Source of the DNA: a virus
Strand: one strand, 5' to 3'
Virus record (IMG/VR): IMGVR_UViG_3300007363_000062
Span: 1 to 33,781 of that record
Length of the DNA: 33,781 bases
The notes under the pieces are model-generated. The model saw only the letters and a program-made list of their open reading frames with translations, searched no databases and was not told the origin of the DNA. Within the stretch, counting starts at the first letter, position 1. Each line of letters starts with the position of its first letter. Positions 8,494 to 13,770 of the stretch are shown piece after piece. A program made the position numbers and the translations under genes.

Positions 8494-8668
8494 CGTCATC
8501 CCCCAACGTCAGCGACCCGAACAGGCAGACCCCGCCGAGCGCCAGCAGCGCCAGCGACGCCAGCGCCATCACCACGACCTGCCCGCCGAGCAACCACACG
8601 ATCCGCCCGCCGAGGGTCAGCAAGATGCCGCCGATGCTGCCCGCCACCATCCGCTCGCTGAACGTCAT
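8483..8668 (-). CDS. 61-aa two-span membrane protein
   Basis: ATG 8668 overlaps the TGA of the gene upstream (ATGA). Two spans, GSIGGILLTLGGRIVWLLGG and VVVMALASLALLALGGVCLF, are joined without a clear loop, and the protein ends in an acidic tail (GDDDVR). Part of the tiny-membrane-protein cluster. A holin-like or exclusion function is possible but nothing in the sequence decides. Confidence 0.58.
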   Translation of the reverse strand: MTFSERMVAGSIGGILLTLGGRIVWLLGGQVVVMALASLALLALGGVCLFGSLTLGDDDVR

Positions 8669-8817
8669 CGCTTCACCATCCCCGTGGTGGTCACCAGTAA
8701 GGCAGCCGAGAAGACGGTGATTCCGCACAGGACCGACCTGCCTGCGACAGCGCACCCCGCCGCCAAGCCGCAGTTCAGCGCGAAGATCAACGCGCTGAAC
8801 ACGTCTCTGCCGCTCAC
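8665..8817 (-). CDS. 50-aa two-span membrane protein
   Basis: GTG 8817 overlaps the TGA of the DUF5658-like gene upstream (GTGA), and its own TGA overlaps the next ATG. Two hydrophobic stretches (VFSALIFALNCGLAAGCAVA and VLCGITVFSAALLVTTTG) predict a membrane hairpin. It is the first of the five consecutive tiny membrane proteins. Not recognised. Confidence 0.55.
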   Translation of the reverse strand: MSGRDVFSALIFALNCGLAAGCAVAGRSVLCGITVFSAALLVTTTGMVKR

Positions 8818-9233
8818 TTCGCCACCGCCTGCACCGTGTTGGCGAGGCCGGGGATCAGCCCCGTCCAGCCGATGGTCTTCGCCGCGCCGTCGGCCTGTCC
8901 CTTCGGCAGCGCGTGCAGGCCGAACGTGCCGAGAATGAACAGCCCCTTGACGCCGTAGCGCACCGCCCGCTTCTTCATCAGCGGATTGAGTTCCGTCCCG
9001 CCCCGCGCCAGCGCGACATCAGTTGAGATCAGGTCCAGCGCCTGGCCGAGAATCGCGAAGGCGATCAGCTTCTTCGTCGTGCCCCAGCGCATCGGCTGGG
9101 CCGCAGGCGAGACGGCCCCGAAGGTGAGCGGGCCGGTCGTCACCGTCTCCGGGATTAGCACGCCCTCCGGAAGCGTGTCGGCCTTCACCACAACCGCGCA
9201 GAGCAACACCGCCGCGAGTAGTCCGTGCTTCAT
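8814..9233 (-). CDS. exported or membrane protein, DUF5658-like
   Basis: 139 aa from ATG 9233, which overlaps the TGA of the HTH gene upstream and follows GGAGGACGGC. Residues 1-18 look like a signal peptide (LLAAVLLCAVVVKA). The second half has membrane segments around LIAFAILGQALDLISTDVAL and GVKGLFILGTFGL. The ALDLISTDVAL...GGTELNPLM stretch matches the D-x2-[ST]-T ... E-x-NP pattern of DUF5658-type membrane proteins. No biochemical role is known. It sits at the head of the tiny membrane-protein cluster. Confidence 0.62.
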   Translation of the reverse strand: MKHGLLAAVLLCAVVVKADTLPEGVLIPETVTTGPLTFGAVSPAAQPMRWGTTKKLIAFAILGQALDLISTDVALARGGTELNPLMKKRAVRYGVKGLFILGTFGLHALPKGQADGAAKTIGWTGLIPGLANTVQAVAK

Positions 9234-9577
9234 GCCGTCCTCCACCGCACATGCGTTTCCACATCCGCCCCCAGCCCTTGCGCCCCTACCGTCAGGAACG
9301 GCTGCGCGATCTCCGGCACCGCATACACGGCCTCGAAGTGCAGCCGCTCGGACCCGGCGATCCACCGGGAGAGCTGCGCCGGGTCCAGATCCGACCCCCG
9401 CGCCGCCCCGATCAGCCGCGCCGCCTCCTTGATGGACAACCCCGCGATCGAGATCGCCCGCCCCAATAAGTGCCCCACCGACCGCTTCGCCTCATGAACC
9501 GTGAGATCCGCCTTCAATGGCGTCTCATGCATCAGGCGTGGCGTGACGATGTCTAACCGCGTCAGACTCCTACCCAT
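9230..9577 (-). CDS. HTH DNA-binding protein
   Basis: 115 aa, ATG 9577, with an unusually strong ribosome binding site (GGAGGAGGG). Residues about 38-70 (AISIAGLSIKEAARLIGAARG...DPAQLSRWIAGSERLHFEAV) form a XRE-like helix-turn-helix with the typical SRWIxGxE recognition and following helix. The N-terminal 35 residues and C-terminal tail are not recognised. It could regulate the membrane and recombination genes downstream, but no operator was identified. Confidence 0.65.
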   Translation of the reverse strand: MGRSLTRLDIVTPRLMHETPLKADLTVHEAKRSVGHLLGRAISIAGLSIKEAARLIGAARGSDLDPAQLSRWIAGSERLHFEAVYAVPEIAQPFLTVGAQGLGADVETHVRWRTA

Positions 9578-9908
9578 GACGACCCTCCTCCGTGCTTACC
9601 AGCGCCGCGAATCGCGCGAAGCCATCCCGCGCCGGGCACTGCCGTTCCTGCCATTCCCCGAGACAGAGCGGGCACCCGAAGGCTCCGGCATCGCTCCGAG
9701 CCTCGGCTTCGAGCGAGCGCGTGACCGTCGGACCCGCCCAGTGATGCCGGATGCACATCGCGGCGTAGGCCCCGTGGCCGACGTGAAACACGGACGGGCG
9801 TGGCGGGCACGTGTCCGCGTGCAGATGTGGCGGCTGCGCCTCGCCGTGGCGATCAACCGACGGGAGCGGATCAGACTGGAGCGTCTGCTCACACAGGAGG
9901 CAGGGCAT
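9570..9908 (-). CDS. Cys/His-rich zinc-binding protein
   Basis: 112 aa from ATG 9908. Cys and His are dense: MPCLLCEQ at the start, HLHADTC near residue 32, AAMCIRHHW near residue 50 and GCPLCLGEWQ near residue 80. This suggests two zinc sites. The gene overlaps the start of the HTH gene by 8 bases. Three bases separate it from the gene upstream. No family recognised. Confidence 0.58.
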   Translation of the reverse strand: MPCLLCEQTLQSDPLPSVDRHGEAQPPHLHADTCPPRPSVFHVGHGAYAAMCIRHHWAGPTVTRSLEAEARSDAGAFGCPLCLGEWQERQCPARDGFARFAALVSTEEGRHG

Positions 9909-9910
9909 GG

Positions 9911-10096
9911 TCAGCACTCCTCGTCGTAGTCCGGCCCATCGAGCCGCCCGAGGTCGATCCGTTCCGCGCACAGCAGGCAGAGCTTCCAGTCGTCCGCTGT
10001 CAGCGCCGCGCCGCATTCGCAGTAGTCCGGCTCGGGGGCCAGCGCGTTCTGTTCTTCTTCGGGCTGCGTGGTCAGCCAGCGATCCAGTCCGGTCAC
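9911..10096 (-). CDS. 61-aa zinc-ribbon protein
   Basis: GTG 10096 overlaps the TGA of the gene upstream (GTGA). A four-Cys ribbon, YCECGAAL then LCLLC, lies in the middle, between an acidic N-terminus (TTQPEEEQ) and an acidic C-terminus (DGPDYDEEC). The acidic surface argues against simple DNA binding and for a protein-protein role, but this is inference. Confidence 0.58.
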   Translation of the reverse strand: MTGLDRWLTTQPEEEQNALAPEPDYCECGAALTADDWKLCLLCAERIDLGRLDGPDYDEEC

Positions 10097-10269
10097 AGTG
10101 CCTCCTTCATCTTCTGGATGACCCGCAGATCCCACAGCAGCAGGCGCGGGCCGAGCCGTTCGGCCGGTACGCCGTGGCGCTTCAGCCACTTGCGCGCCGC
10201 AGCCACCGGCCGCTTCGCCGTGGAGAAGTACTGCGCGGCGATCACTTCGGTGCGAACAAAGTCAGGCAT
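10093..10269 (-). CDS. excisionase-like small HTH protein
   Basis: 58 aa from ATG 10269, five bases after the TAA of the gene upstream. The sequence VIAAQYFSTAKRPVAAARKWLKRHGVPAERLGPRLLLWD has the shape of MerR/Xis-type winged helices: an HTH with RKWLKRHG as recognition helix followed by a short wing. Phage excisionases are often this size, but many unrelated small HTH proteins are too. It lies in the early operon opposite the integrase, where an excisionase would be expected. Confidence 0.5.
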   Translation of the reverse strand: MPDFVRTEVIAAQYFSTAKRPVAAARKWLKRHGVPAERLGPRLLLWDLRVIQKMKEAL

Positions 10270-10273
10270 GGGC

Positions 10274-10519
10274 TTAGTCGCTGTCGATGCAACGCGCGGC
10301 TGCATCGCGGATGGACGCCGCGACACGGTCGCCGCGCTCAGTTAGGGCAATCTGAATGTTCCGAGCCGCCTGCGTGGTGATCTGCTCTGCGGATTCGTCG
10401 GTGCCGAGCTGGCAGGCGCACCAGAGCGCGTCGATCAGCGCCGCTTTGCTGACGGCGTCGCACATGTCAGCGAACTCAGCAGAGGCCATCAGCGCAGGCT
10501 TCTTGTTGATGCCGCTCAT
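10274..10519 (-). CDS. hypothetical early protein
   Basis: 81 aa, ATG 10519 overlapping the TGA of the Cro-like gene. It is predicted helical (FADMCDAVSKAALIDALWCACQLG and AARNIQIALTERGDRVAASIRDAAARC) with no known motif. The overlap shows that it is translated with the Cro-like regulator. Function unknown. Confidence 0.55.
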   Translation of the reverse strand: MSGINKKPALMASAEFADMCDAVSKAALIDALWCACQLGTDESAEQITTQAARNIQIALTERGDRVAASIRDAAARCIDSD

Positions 10520-10749
10520 GCGGCCTCCTGAATCGCCACGCTCGGCAGGTCCGCCACGCGCACGCGCAGCACGCGGGCAATCGCCTTGCGCTGCTCCGGC
10601 GTCGGGACGCGCCAGCCGTTTTCGATCTTCGAGTAGAGGGTGGGATCGACCCCCGCGAGTGCGGCGGTTTCGAGCGCCGTCAGCGCCCGGTCATCCCGGA
10701 GGTTGCGGTAAGCCCGCCGGACCGCCCGGCGCTGCGTCTCGTTCAGCAT
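10516..10749 (-). CDS. XRE-family regulator, Cro-like
   Basis: 77 aa from ATG 10749. A complete XRE helix-turn-helix: RAYRNLRDDRALTALETAALAGVDPTLYSKIENGWRVPTPEQRKAIARVLRV, with the YSKIENGxRxPTPEQ signature. It is the first gene of the leftward early operon and faces the repressor-like gene at 10853 across a 103-base control region, the classical Cro/CI arrangement. No ribosome binding site precedes this ATG. The promoter upstream would start transcription at or next to the ATG, so the message may be leaderless (see the promoter entry). A TTG six bases further upstream in frame is a less likely start. Confidence 0.75.
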   Translation of the reverse strand: MLNETQRRAVRRAYRNLRDDRALTALETAALAGVDPTLYSKIENGWRVPTPEQRKAIARVLRVRVADLPSVAIQEAA

Positions 10750-10755
10750 GGCCAA

Positions 10756-10785
10756 ACATTACGCGAGACATAACTTTCATGTCAA
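10756..10785 (-). promoter_or_regulatory. probable early leftward promoter
   Basis: On the minus strand, a consensus -35 box TTGACA (10785-10780) is followed after 18 bases by a weak -10 TAATGT (10761-10756). Transcription would begin about 7 bases further, at or within a base or two of ATG 10749, giving a leaderless message for the Cro-like gene. The -35 box is overlapped by the inverted repeat GACAT-N7-ATGTC, so a bound repressor would block polymerase. The -10 fit is poor (T1, A2 and T6 match), so the exact box is uncertain. Confidence 0.5.
10767..10783. promoter_or_regulatory. candidate repressor operator (17-bp inverted repeat)
   Basis: A perfect inverted repeat GACAT-N7-ATGTC, 17 bp long, is the size of lambdoid operators. 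It lies between the two divergent HTH genes and overlaps the -35 box of the leftward promoter. It is the only clear dyad in this gap. The half-site with its flank (TTGACATG) also occurs in the palindrome at 29850-29861. Confidence 0.55.
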
Positions 10786-10852
10786 CAAGTTTCTTATGCG
10801 GCACAGAAGAATCTTGGGGCCGAGAGGGCTTCCGGCCACGATAGGACGCCCT

Positions 10853-11314
10853 ATGCCACCGACAAATGAGACGGCGGACCGCCTCAGGGCCTACGTGCGG
10901 GCACGGGTGCGGAAGGACGGTGCCTACTATGTCCGGGGTAATGCCGCCAGACTGGCCGAAGCCCTTGGGGTGTCGCCGGGATGGGTGACCACCTATACAG
11001 ATGACCCACCAACCGCCCACGCCGACCTCGATCTGGCGCTGGCGATCTGCACGTTTTTCGGTATTTCATTACCAGATTTAGGTATTGCCACTCAGCCGCG
11101 CACGGGCGCAGGATCACGCACCGGAGGGTCGGATGCTGCACCACGTCGTGCCGTTCTCCTCGTCGCGCAGGCCGAGGCCCGCGCATCTGAGCTTTATGCC
11201 CGACTCGTCCGCGCCAGACGCCTCGTCCGTGCCGTCGCCGCTGCTCTTGCAGACCCAGAAGAAACTGGCCCAGATCGTCGCCGTCGCACCGGAACTACTC
11301 CCCGTGGTGGATGA
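10853..11314 (+). CDS. repressor-like HTH protein
   Basis: 153 aa from ATG 10853, preceded by TAGGAC. The N-terminal part has an HTH: RKDGAYYVRGNAARLAEALGVSPGWVTTYTDDPPTAHADLDLALAICTFFGISLPDLG, with GVSPGWVTTY as turn and recognition helix, ending near residue 75. The C-terminal half (AVLLVAQAEARASELYARLVRARRLVRAV) is helical and could mediate dimerisation. No peptidase (LexA-like) domain is present, so this repressor would not be cleaved in the RecA manner. It diverges from the Cro-like gene, so it is the best candidate lysogeny repressor. Its 3' end overlaps another frame (11196-11360). Confidence 0.68.
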   Translation: MPPTNETADRLRAYVRARVRKDGAYYVRGNAARLAEALGVSPGWVTTYTDDPPTAHADLDLALAICTFFGISLPDLGIATQPRTGAGSRTGGSDAAPRRAVLLVAQAEARASELYARLVRARRLVRAVAAALADPEETGPDRRRRTGTTPRGG

Positions 11315-11360
11315 CCTGCTCGACCGACTCTTAGAGCTGATCGACCGCACGAACGAATAG
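11196..11360 (+). CDS. 54-aa helical protein overlapping the repressor gene
   Basis: ATG 11196 to TAG 11358-11360, overlapping the last 119 bases of the repressor-like gene in another frame. The C-terminal 35 residues make a regular amphipathic helix (TQKKLAQIVAVAPELLPVVDDLLDRLLELIDR). The integrase GTG follows three bases after the stop and has no ribosome binding site of its own, so translation through this frame would explain how integrase is expressed. The ribosome binding site of the small frame itself is weak. Either frame of the overlap could be an artefact. Confidence 0.4.
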   Translation: MPDSSAPDASSVPSPLLLQTQKKLAQIVAVAPELLPVVDDLLDRLLELIDRTNE

Positions 11361-11363
11361 CCC

Positions 11364-12443
11364 GTGCCCGCCCACCTGACGCCCACCCCGCACGGGGTGC
11401 AGGCCCGGCTGACGATCCGAGGGGTCCGCTACTCGCGCCACTTCCGGCGCGGGACGCCGGACTATGCCATCCAGAAGTGGCTACTCACGACGAAGCTGGC
11501 GCATGTCCAGCCGGGCGCGACAGCCGCCTCGGGGACGTTCGCCGCCGATGCCGCCGCCTACCTGGCGTCCGTCGCGGCCATGCCGACGTTCGCCACGCGG
11601 ACGCAGCACATCGAGGAGTGGGTCGCCTACTTCGGGAAGTCCCGCCGCCGGGACACGATCACGCCCGCCGAGATTGCGGCCGCGCTCCAGATGTGGCGCA
11701 CGGTCCCCCCGGCTGATGACAAGAAGCGCAACGCCATGCGCGGGCCGACGCTCTCCGCTGCCGCCGTGAACCACCGCCGCACGGCTCTCATGCACCTGTG
11801 GAGCACGCTGGACGGCAAGCACGCGCCCAACCCCGTCCGATCGGTGCCGAAGTTCCGCCGCCCCGACGTGCAGCCGCGTGCCCTGTCGTACGCGGTGATC
11901 GGGACGATTCTCCAGCAGCTCCCGCCCGGTCCCGCGCGTGCCCGGCTCGAGGTGATGGCGCATACCGGACTCCCGCAACTCCAGATCATGCAGCTCACCC
12001 CGGCCGACATTGATCTCACGGCCAAGACGCTGACGGTGCGCGGGCGGTCGAAAGGGGCCGGGACACGGGCCAGCGTGCGCCCACTCAGCCAGGCGGCCGT
12101 CACCGCCCTGAAAGCGTTCATCGCCGCCGACGCCTGGGGCCGGTTCGATCCGTCCGTCCTTCGCCAGCAGTTCATGCGCGCGTGCAAGGCGGCCCAGGTG
12201 CCCCCGGTGACGCCCTACGCGCTCCGCCACAGCTACGGAACCGAGTTACTCAGGCTGACCGGCGATCTCCACGCCACGCAAGCCCTCATGGGCCACAGCA
12301 CGCCCCAGCAGACTCAGCGCTACGCGATGGGGGCGAGTGATACCCGCCTCCAGGCCGCCATTGCCGCGCTGGATAGGCGAAAGTCAGCCCCGCGTGCTAA
12401 GCGAAAGGCTAAGAAGTCGAGAAAGACTCGGGAAAAGGCCTGA
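11364..12443 (+). CDS. int: tyrosine-recombinase integrase
   Basis: 359 aa from GTG 11364. Arm and core-binding domains span about residues 1-160; the catalytic domain is about 170-325. Catalytic positions seen: K230 in GRSKGAGT, Arg II at R288 in PYALRHSYG, H311 in LMGHST and the nucleophile Y320 in QTQRYAMG. The expected first Arg (TGLR-x2-E) is replaced by Pro in HTGLPQLQIMQL (P204), and the usual His before Arg II is Tyr (Y285). The C-terminus is a basic tail. The stop is only 10 bases from the tRNA-derived attP core, the usual place for such integrases. From memory, some integrases of poorly studied bacteria also have a P here, so the enzyme need not be dead. Confidence 0.92.
   Translation: MPAHLTPTPHGVQARLTIRGVRYSRHFRRGTPDYAIQKWLLTTKLAHVQPGATAASGTFAADAAAYLASVAAMPTFATRTQHIEEWVAYFGKSRRRDTITPAEIAAALQMWRTVPPADDKKRNAMRGPTLSAAAVNHRRTALMHLWSTLDGKHAPNPVRSVPKFRRPDVQPRALSYAVIGTILQQLPPGPARARLEVMAHTGLPQLQIMQLTPADIDLTAKTLTVRGRSKGAGTRASVRPLSQAAVTALKAFIAADAWGRFDPSVLRQQFMRACKAAQVPPVTPYALRHSYGTELLRLTGDLHATQALMGHSTPQQTQRYAMGASDTRLQAAIAALDRRKSAPRAKRKAKKSRKTREKA
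12394..12413 (+). repeat. candidate arm-type integrase sites, left of the core
   Basis: GTGCTAAG at 12394-12401 and a close copy AGGCTAAG at 12406-12413, in the same orientation and about one helical turn apart. They lie inside the 3' end of the integrase gene, about 40-60 bases from the core. The same 8-mer occurs twice on the far side of the core. Repeats on both sides of a core are what arm-type binding sites look like. Confidence 0.45.
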
Positions 12444-12453
12444 AGTCGTTCCC

Positions 12454-12498
12454 CTCATAACCCAAAGGTCGCGGGTTCAAATCCCGCCCCCGCAACCA
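12454..12498 (+). other. attP: attP core: 3' half of an initiator tRNA-fMet-like gene
   Basis: Reading from the anticodon loop CTCATAA (CAT anticodon) through CCC of the anticodon stem, AGGTC, a perfect T arm (GCGGG TTCAAAT CCCGC), acceptor strand CCCCGCA, then discriminator A and CCA. The 5' half of the tRNA is absent: the sequence before the loop cannot pair. The acceptor strand ends in A at position 72, characteristic of initiator tRNA (unpaired 1-72), and CCC in the anticodon stem fits too. Integration here would restore the host tRNA gene. The core follows the integrase stop by 10 bases. Confidence 0.82.
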
Positions 12499-12518
12499 AC
12501 AAAACCCCACAATTTCCT

Positions 12519-12556
12519 AGCCATTCTGCGGATTCTGGCCGTATTCGGCCGGTCAG
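12519..12556. other. non-coding stretch between attP and the small-gene promoter
   Basis: The 240 bases from the integrase stop to the next gene hold the core, arm-type repeats, a promoter and a short hairpin GGCCG-TATT-CGGCC near 12538-12551. The hairpin has no T-run after it, so it is not a convincing terminator. IHF or Xis sites probably lie here but I could not identify them. Confidence 0.3.
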
Positions 12557-12604
12557 TCGCGTAGCCATGAAGTGCCCACAAGGCCCCATAGACACCCGGC
12601 GAAA

Positions 12605-12622
12605 GTGCTAAGCCGTGCTAAG
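12605..12622 (+). repeat. candidate arm-type integrase sites, right of the core
   Basis: Two exact copies of GTGCTAAG (12605-12612 and 12615-12622), in direct orientation and exactly 10 bases apart. The same 8-mer is found left of the core at 12394. A weaker relative, ACCTAAGC, is at 12636-12643. Together they suggest P and P' arm sites for the integrase N-terminal domain. Confidence 0.5.
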
Positions 12623-12628
12623 GGGCAG

Positions 12629-12665
12629 TTGACAAACCTAAGCGCTTGTGTTATACTGTTTGTCA
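12629..12665 (+). promoter_or_regulatory. near-consensus sigma70 promoter with flanking inverted repeat
   Basis: TTGACA (12629-12634), 17-base spacer, TATACT (12652-12657): the best promoter in the window. It reads into the three small plus-strand genes at 12684-13288. A perfect 8-bp inverted repeat, TGACAAAC (12630-12637) and GTTTGTCA (12658-12665), brackets the promoter, and the spacer contains the palindrome AAGCGCTT (12640-12647). This looks like a repressible promoter active in the lysogen or early after infection. It is next to the attP arm repeats, so integrase binding could also affect it. Confidence 0.75.
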
Positions 12666-12683
12666 GTAGAGGGTGAGTCACGA

Positions 12684-12917
12684 ATGCCAAACAAGATCCG
12701 AATCGAGCGATACGGCAGCCTTGTGCGTGGGACGTGGGAAGCCGAGCCGGGGCATGTTTGGGCTAGCCGCGGCGTGCATGAAATGGTGTCCGAGGCACGA
12801 GGCGGACGCGATGCGACGGAATGCGTGAAGCGCGACCTTCACACAGACGCGGCGATGGGGCAATACAGATGCGAAGAACCGGAGTGCGATTGGTGCCATC
12901 CGGAGGAAGAGGCGTAG
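12684..12917 (+). CDS. small hypothetical protein with C-terminal Cys cluster
   Basis: 77 aa from ATG 12684, with GAGGGTG about 10 bases upstream. A start 36 bases earlier exists but would lie at the promoter -10 box. The protein has a mixed N-terminal half (KIRIERYGSLVRGTWEAEPG), and its C-terminal end carries CEEPECDWCHPEEE, a likely metal site. It is the first gene behind the strong promoter at 12629. Unknown function. Confidence 0.55.
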   Translation: MPNKIRIERYGSLVRGTWEAEPGHVWASRGVHEMVSEARGGRDATECVKRDLHTDAAMGQYRCEEPECDWCHPEEEA

Positions 12918-12931
12918 TGGAGGGCTGCGGT

Positions 12932-13159
12932 ATGGTAAGCGTAGGCGACAGAAACGGATTCCGGGCACTGAAAGCACTCGCGAAGGCGGCACAAGACGAG
13001 CGGGTAGATGAGATTGAAGGTGGCGGCTGCGACGAAGGCCGCGCCCTGATCCATTTGAAGCCGGGGTACGTGTTCTCCGGGTATGAGTCCCGCACGAAGG
13101 GCGTCGGTAGCGGTGAAGAGTTACGCTACGCGCTGTCCATTATTGAGCGGAGGGCCTGA
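12932..13159 (+). CDS. 75-aa hypothetical protein
   Basis: ATG 12932, chosen over the overlapping GTG 12917 because GGAGGG lies 7 bases before it. The N-terminal half is helical and charged (FRALKALAKAAQDERVDEIEGGG). The C-terminal half looks mixed (RALIHLKPGYVFSGYES), ending in an amphipathic helix (ELRYALSIIERR). It is co-directional with its neighbours behind the 12629 promoter. No recognised family. Confidence 0.5.
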   Translation: MVSVGDRNGFRALKALAKAAQDERVDEIEGGGCDEGRALIHLKPGYVFSGYESRTKGVGSGEELRYALSIIERRA

Positions 13160-13162
13160 GGC

Positions 13163-13288
13163 ATGGCGAAGCACCCCGCCGCCGTGGCGCTCGGTAAGCT
13201 TGGGGGTGCCGTGCGCTCAGACAAGAAAGCCGCCGCCGCGCGGAAGAACGGGGCCAAAGGTGGCCGCCCTCGAAAGAAGCCGAGCTAA
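13163..13288 (+). CDS. 41-aa basic protein with AT-hook-like tail
   Basis: ATG 13163 to TAA 13288. Strongly basic and Ala/Gly-rich, with GKLGGAVRSDKKAAAARKNG and a GGRPRKKPS end. The GRP core flanked by basic residues resembles an AT-hook. The short Ala/Gly/Lys start is typical of small phage and plasmid proteins (the LGxxGGxARA type). Likely nucleic-acid binding. It is the last gene of the plus-strand group. Confidence 0.55.
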   Translation: MAKHPAAVALGKLGGAVRSDKKAAAARKNGAKGGRPRKKPS

Positions 13289-13296
13289 GTGGCTCA

Positions 13297-13362
13297 GGCC
13301 GGTGCGCTGACCCTCTTTCCACCGCCGGGGTTGCGATGGTCCCAGCAGGCCGCGCACCGGCC
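13297..13362. repeat. long-range inverted repeat at the convergent junction
   Basis: GGCCGGTGCGC (13297-13307) and its exact complement GCGCACCGGCC (13352-13362) enclose 44 bases between the plus-strand group and the minus-strand lysis genes. There is no T-run, so it is not a textbook terminator. It could fold into a stem at the end of both transcripts and separate them. Confidence 0.45.
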
Positions 13363-13380
13363 AGACCGCCTTACTTCCCG

Positions 13381-13770
13381 CTAGTTGCCGTCCTTCGTGC
13401 CGCCGTGCGTGCCGCCGAGCAGAACGCCCAGCATGGCGACCGCTGCCGCCTTGAACGTCAGGCCGTTCTGTAGGAACTCCAGATAGGCGATACCCAGCCC
13501 CGCCGCTGTGGTGAGGGGGGCCTTGTAGACGTTCTGAATCAGGTTGAGCAGGTTCATGATCGCGGTTCTCCATCGGAGCGGCAGGGGGAGCACTTCCACG
13601 AGTGATGCCGCCGCAATCACCACCCGCGTCCAATAGACCTGTGAGCGATAGAGCGCGTGGGCCGTGGTGCCCGTGCGCTGCCGCAGGTCGTAATCCGTCG
13701 CCCCGCGCTCCAGCTCGTCATGGAGCCGCTTGGCCCGTGTGCCGATCTTGAGCGTGGCTAGCCAACCCAT
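13381..13770 (-). CDS. holin-like membrane protein
   Basis: 129 aa from ATG 13770. The N-terminal half is helical and charged, with a hydrophobic stretch VVIAAASLVEVLPLPL around residues 50-66. The C-terminal part (NVYKAPLTTAAGLGIAYLEFLQNGLTFKAAAVAMLGVLLGG) resembles small phage holins with a short amphipathic start and one or two spans. An internal ATG at 13557, with GGAG upstream, would make a 58-aa form of just that part. It is the last gene of the late operon, beside the DUF5675 gene, where lysis genes are expected. Alternative: two genes fused by chance. Confidence 0.55.
   Translation of the reverse strand: MGWLATLKIGTRAKRLHDELERGATDYDLRQRTGTTAHALYRSQVYWTRVVIAAASLVEVLPLPLRWRTAIMNLLNLIQNVYKAPLTTAAGLGIAYLEFLQNGLTFKAAAVAMLGVLLGGTHGGTKDGN

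Noticed and set aside
11481-12230. Minus-strand 249-codon frame antisense to the integrase
   Set aside because: Low-complexity Arg/Gly/His-rich translation opposite a gene with catalytic motifs.
12441-12498. Complete tRNA gene
   Set aside because: Only the 3' half is present. The sequence before the anticodon loop cannot form the 5' strands of the anticodon, D or acceptor arms.
12538-12551. GGCCG-TATT-CGGCC hairpin as integrase terminator
   Set aside because: Short stem, and no T-run follows, so no support for termination beyond the dyad itself.
12337-12564. Plus-strand frame containing RSRVQIPPP after the integrase end
   Set aside because: This peptide is the classic false translation of a tRNA T arm and acceptor end. 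It comes from the attP core, not from a gene.
12394-12622. CRISPR-like repeats near attP
   Set aside because: Only a few 8-base repeats with unequal spacing; no spacer array and no cas genes anywhere in the window.
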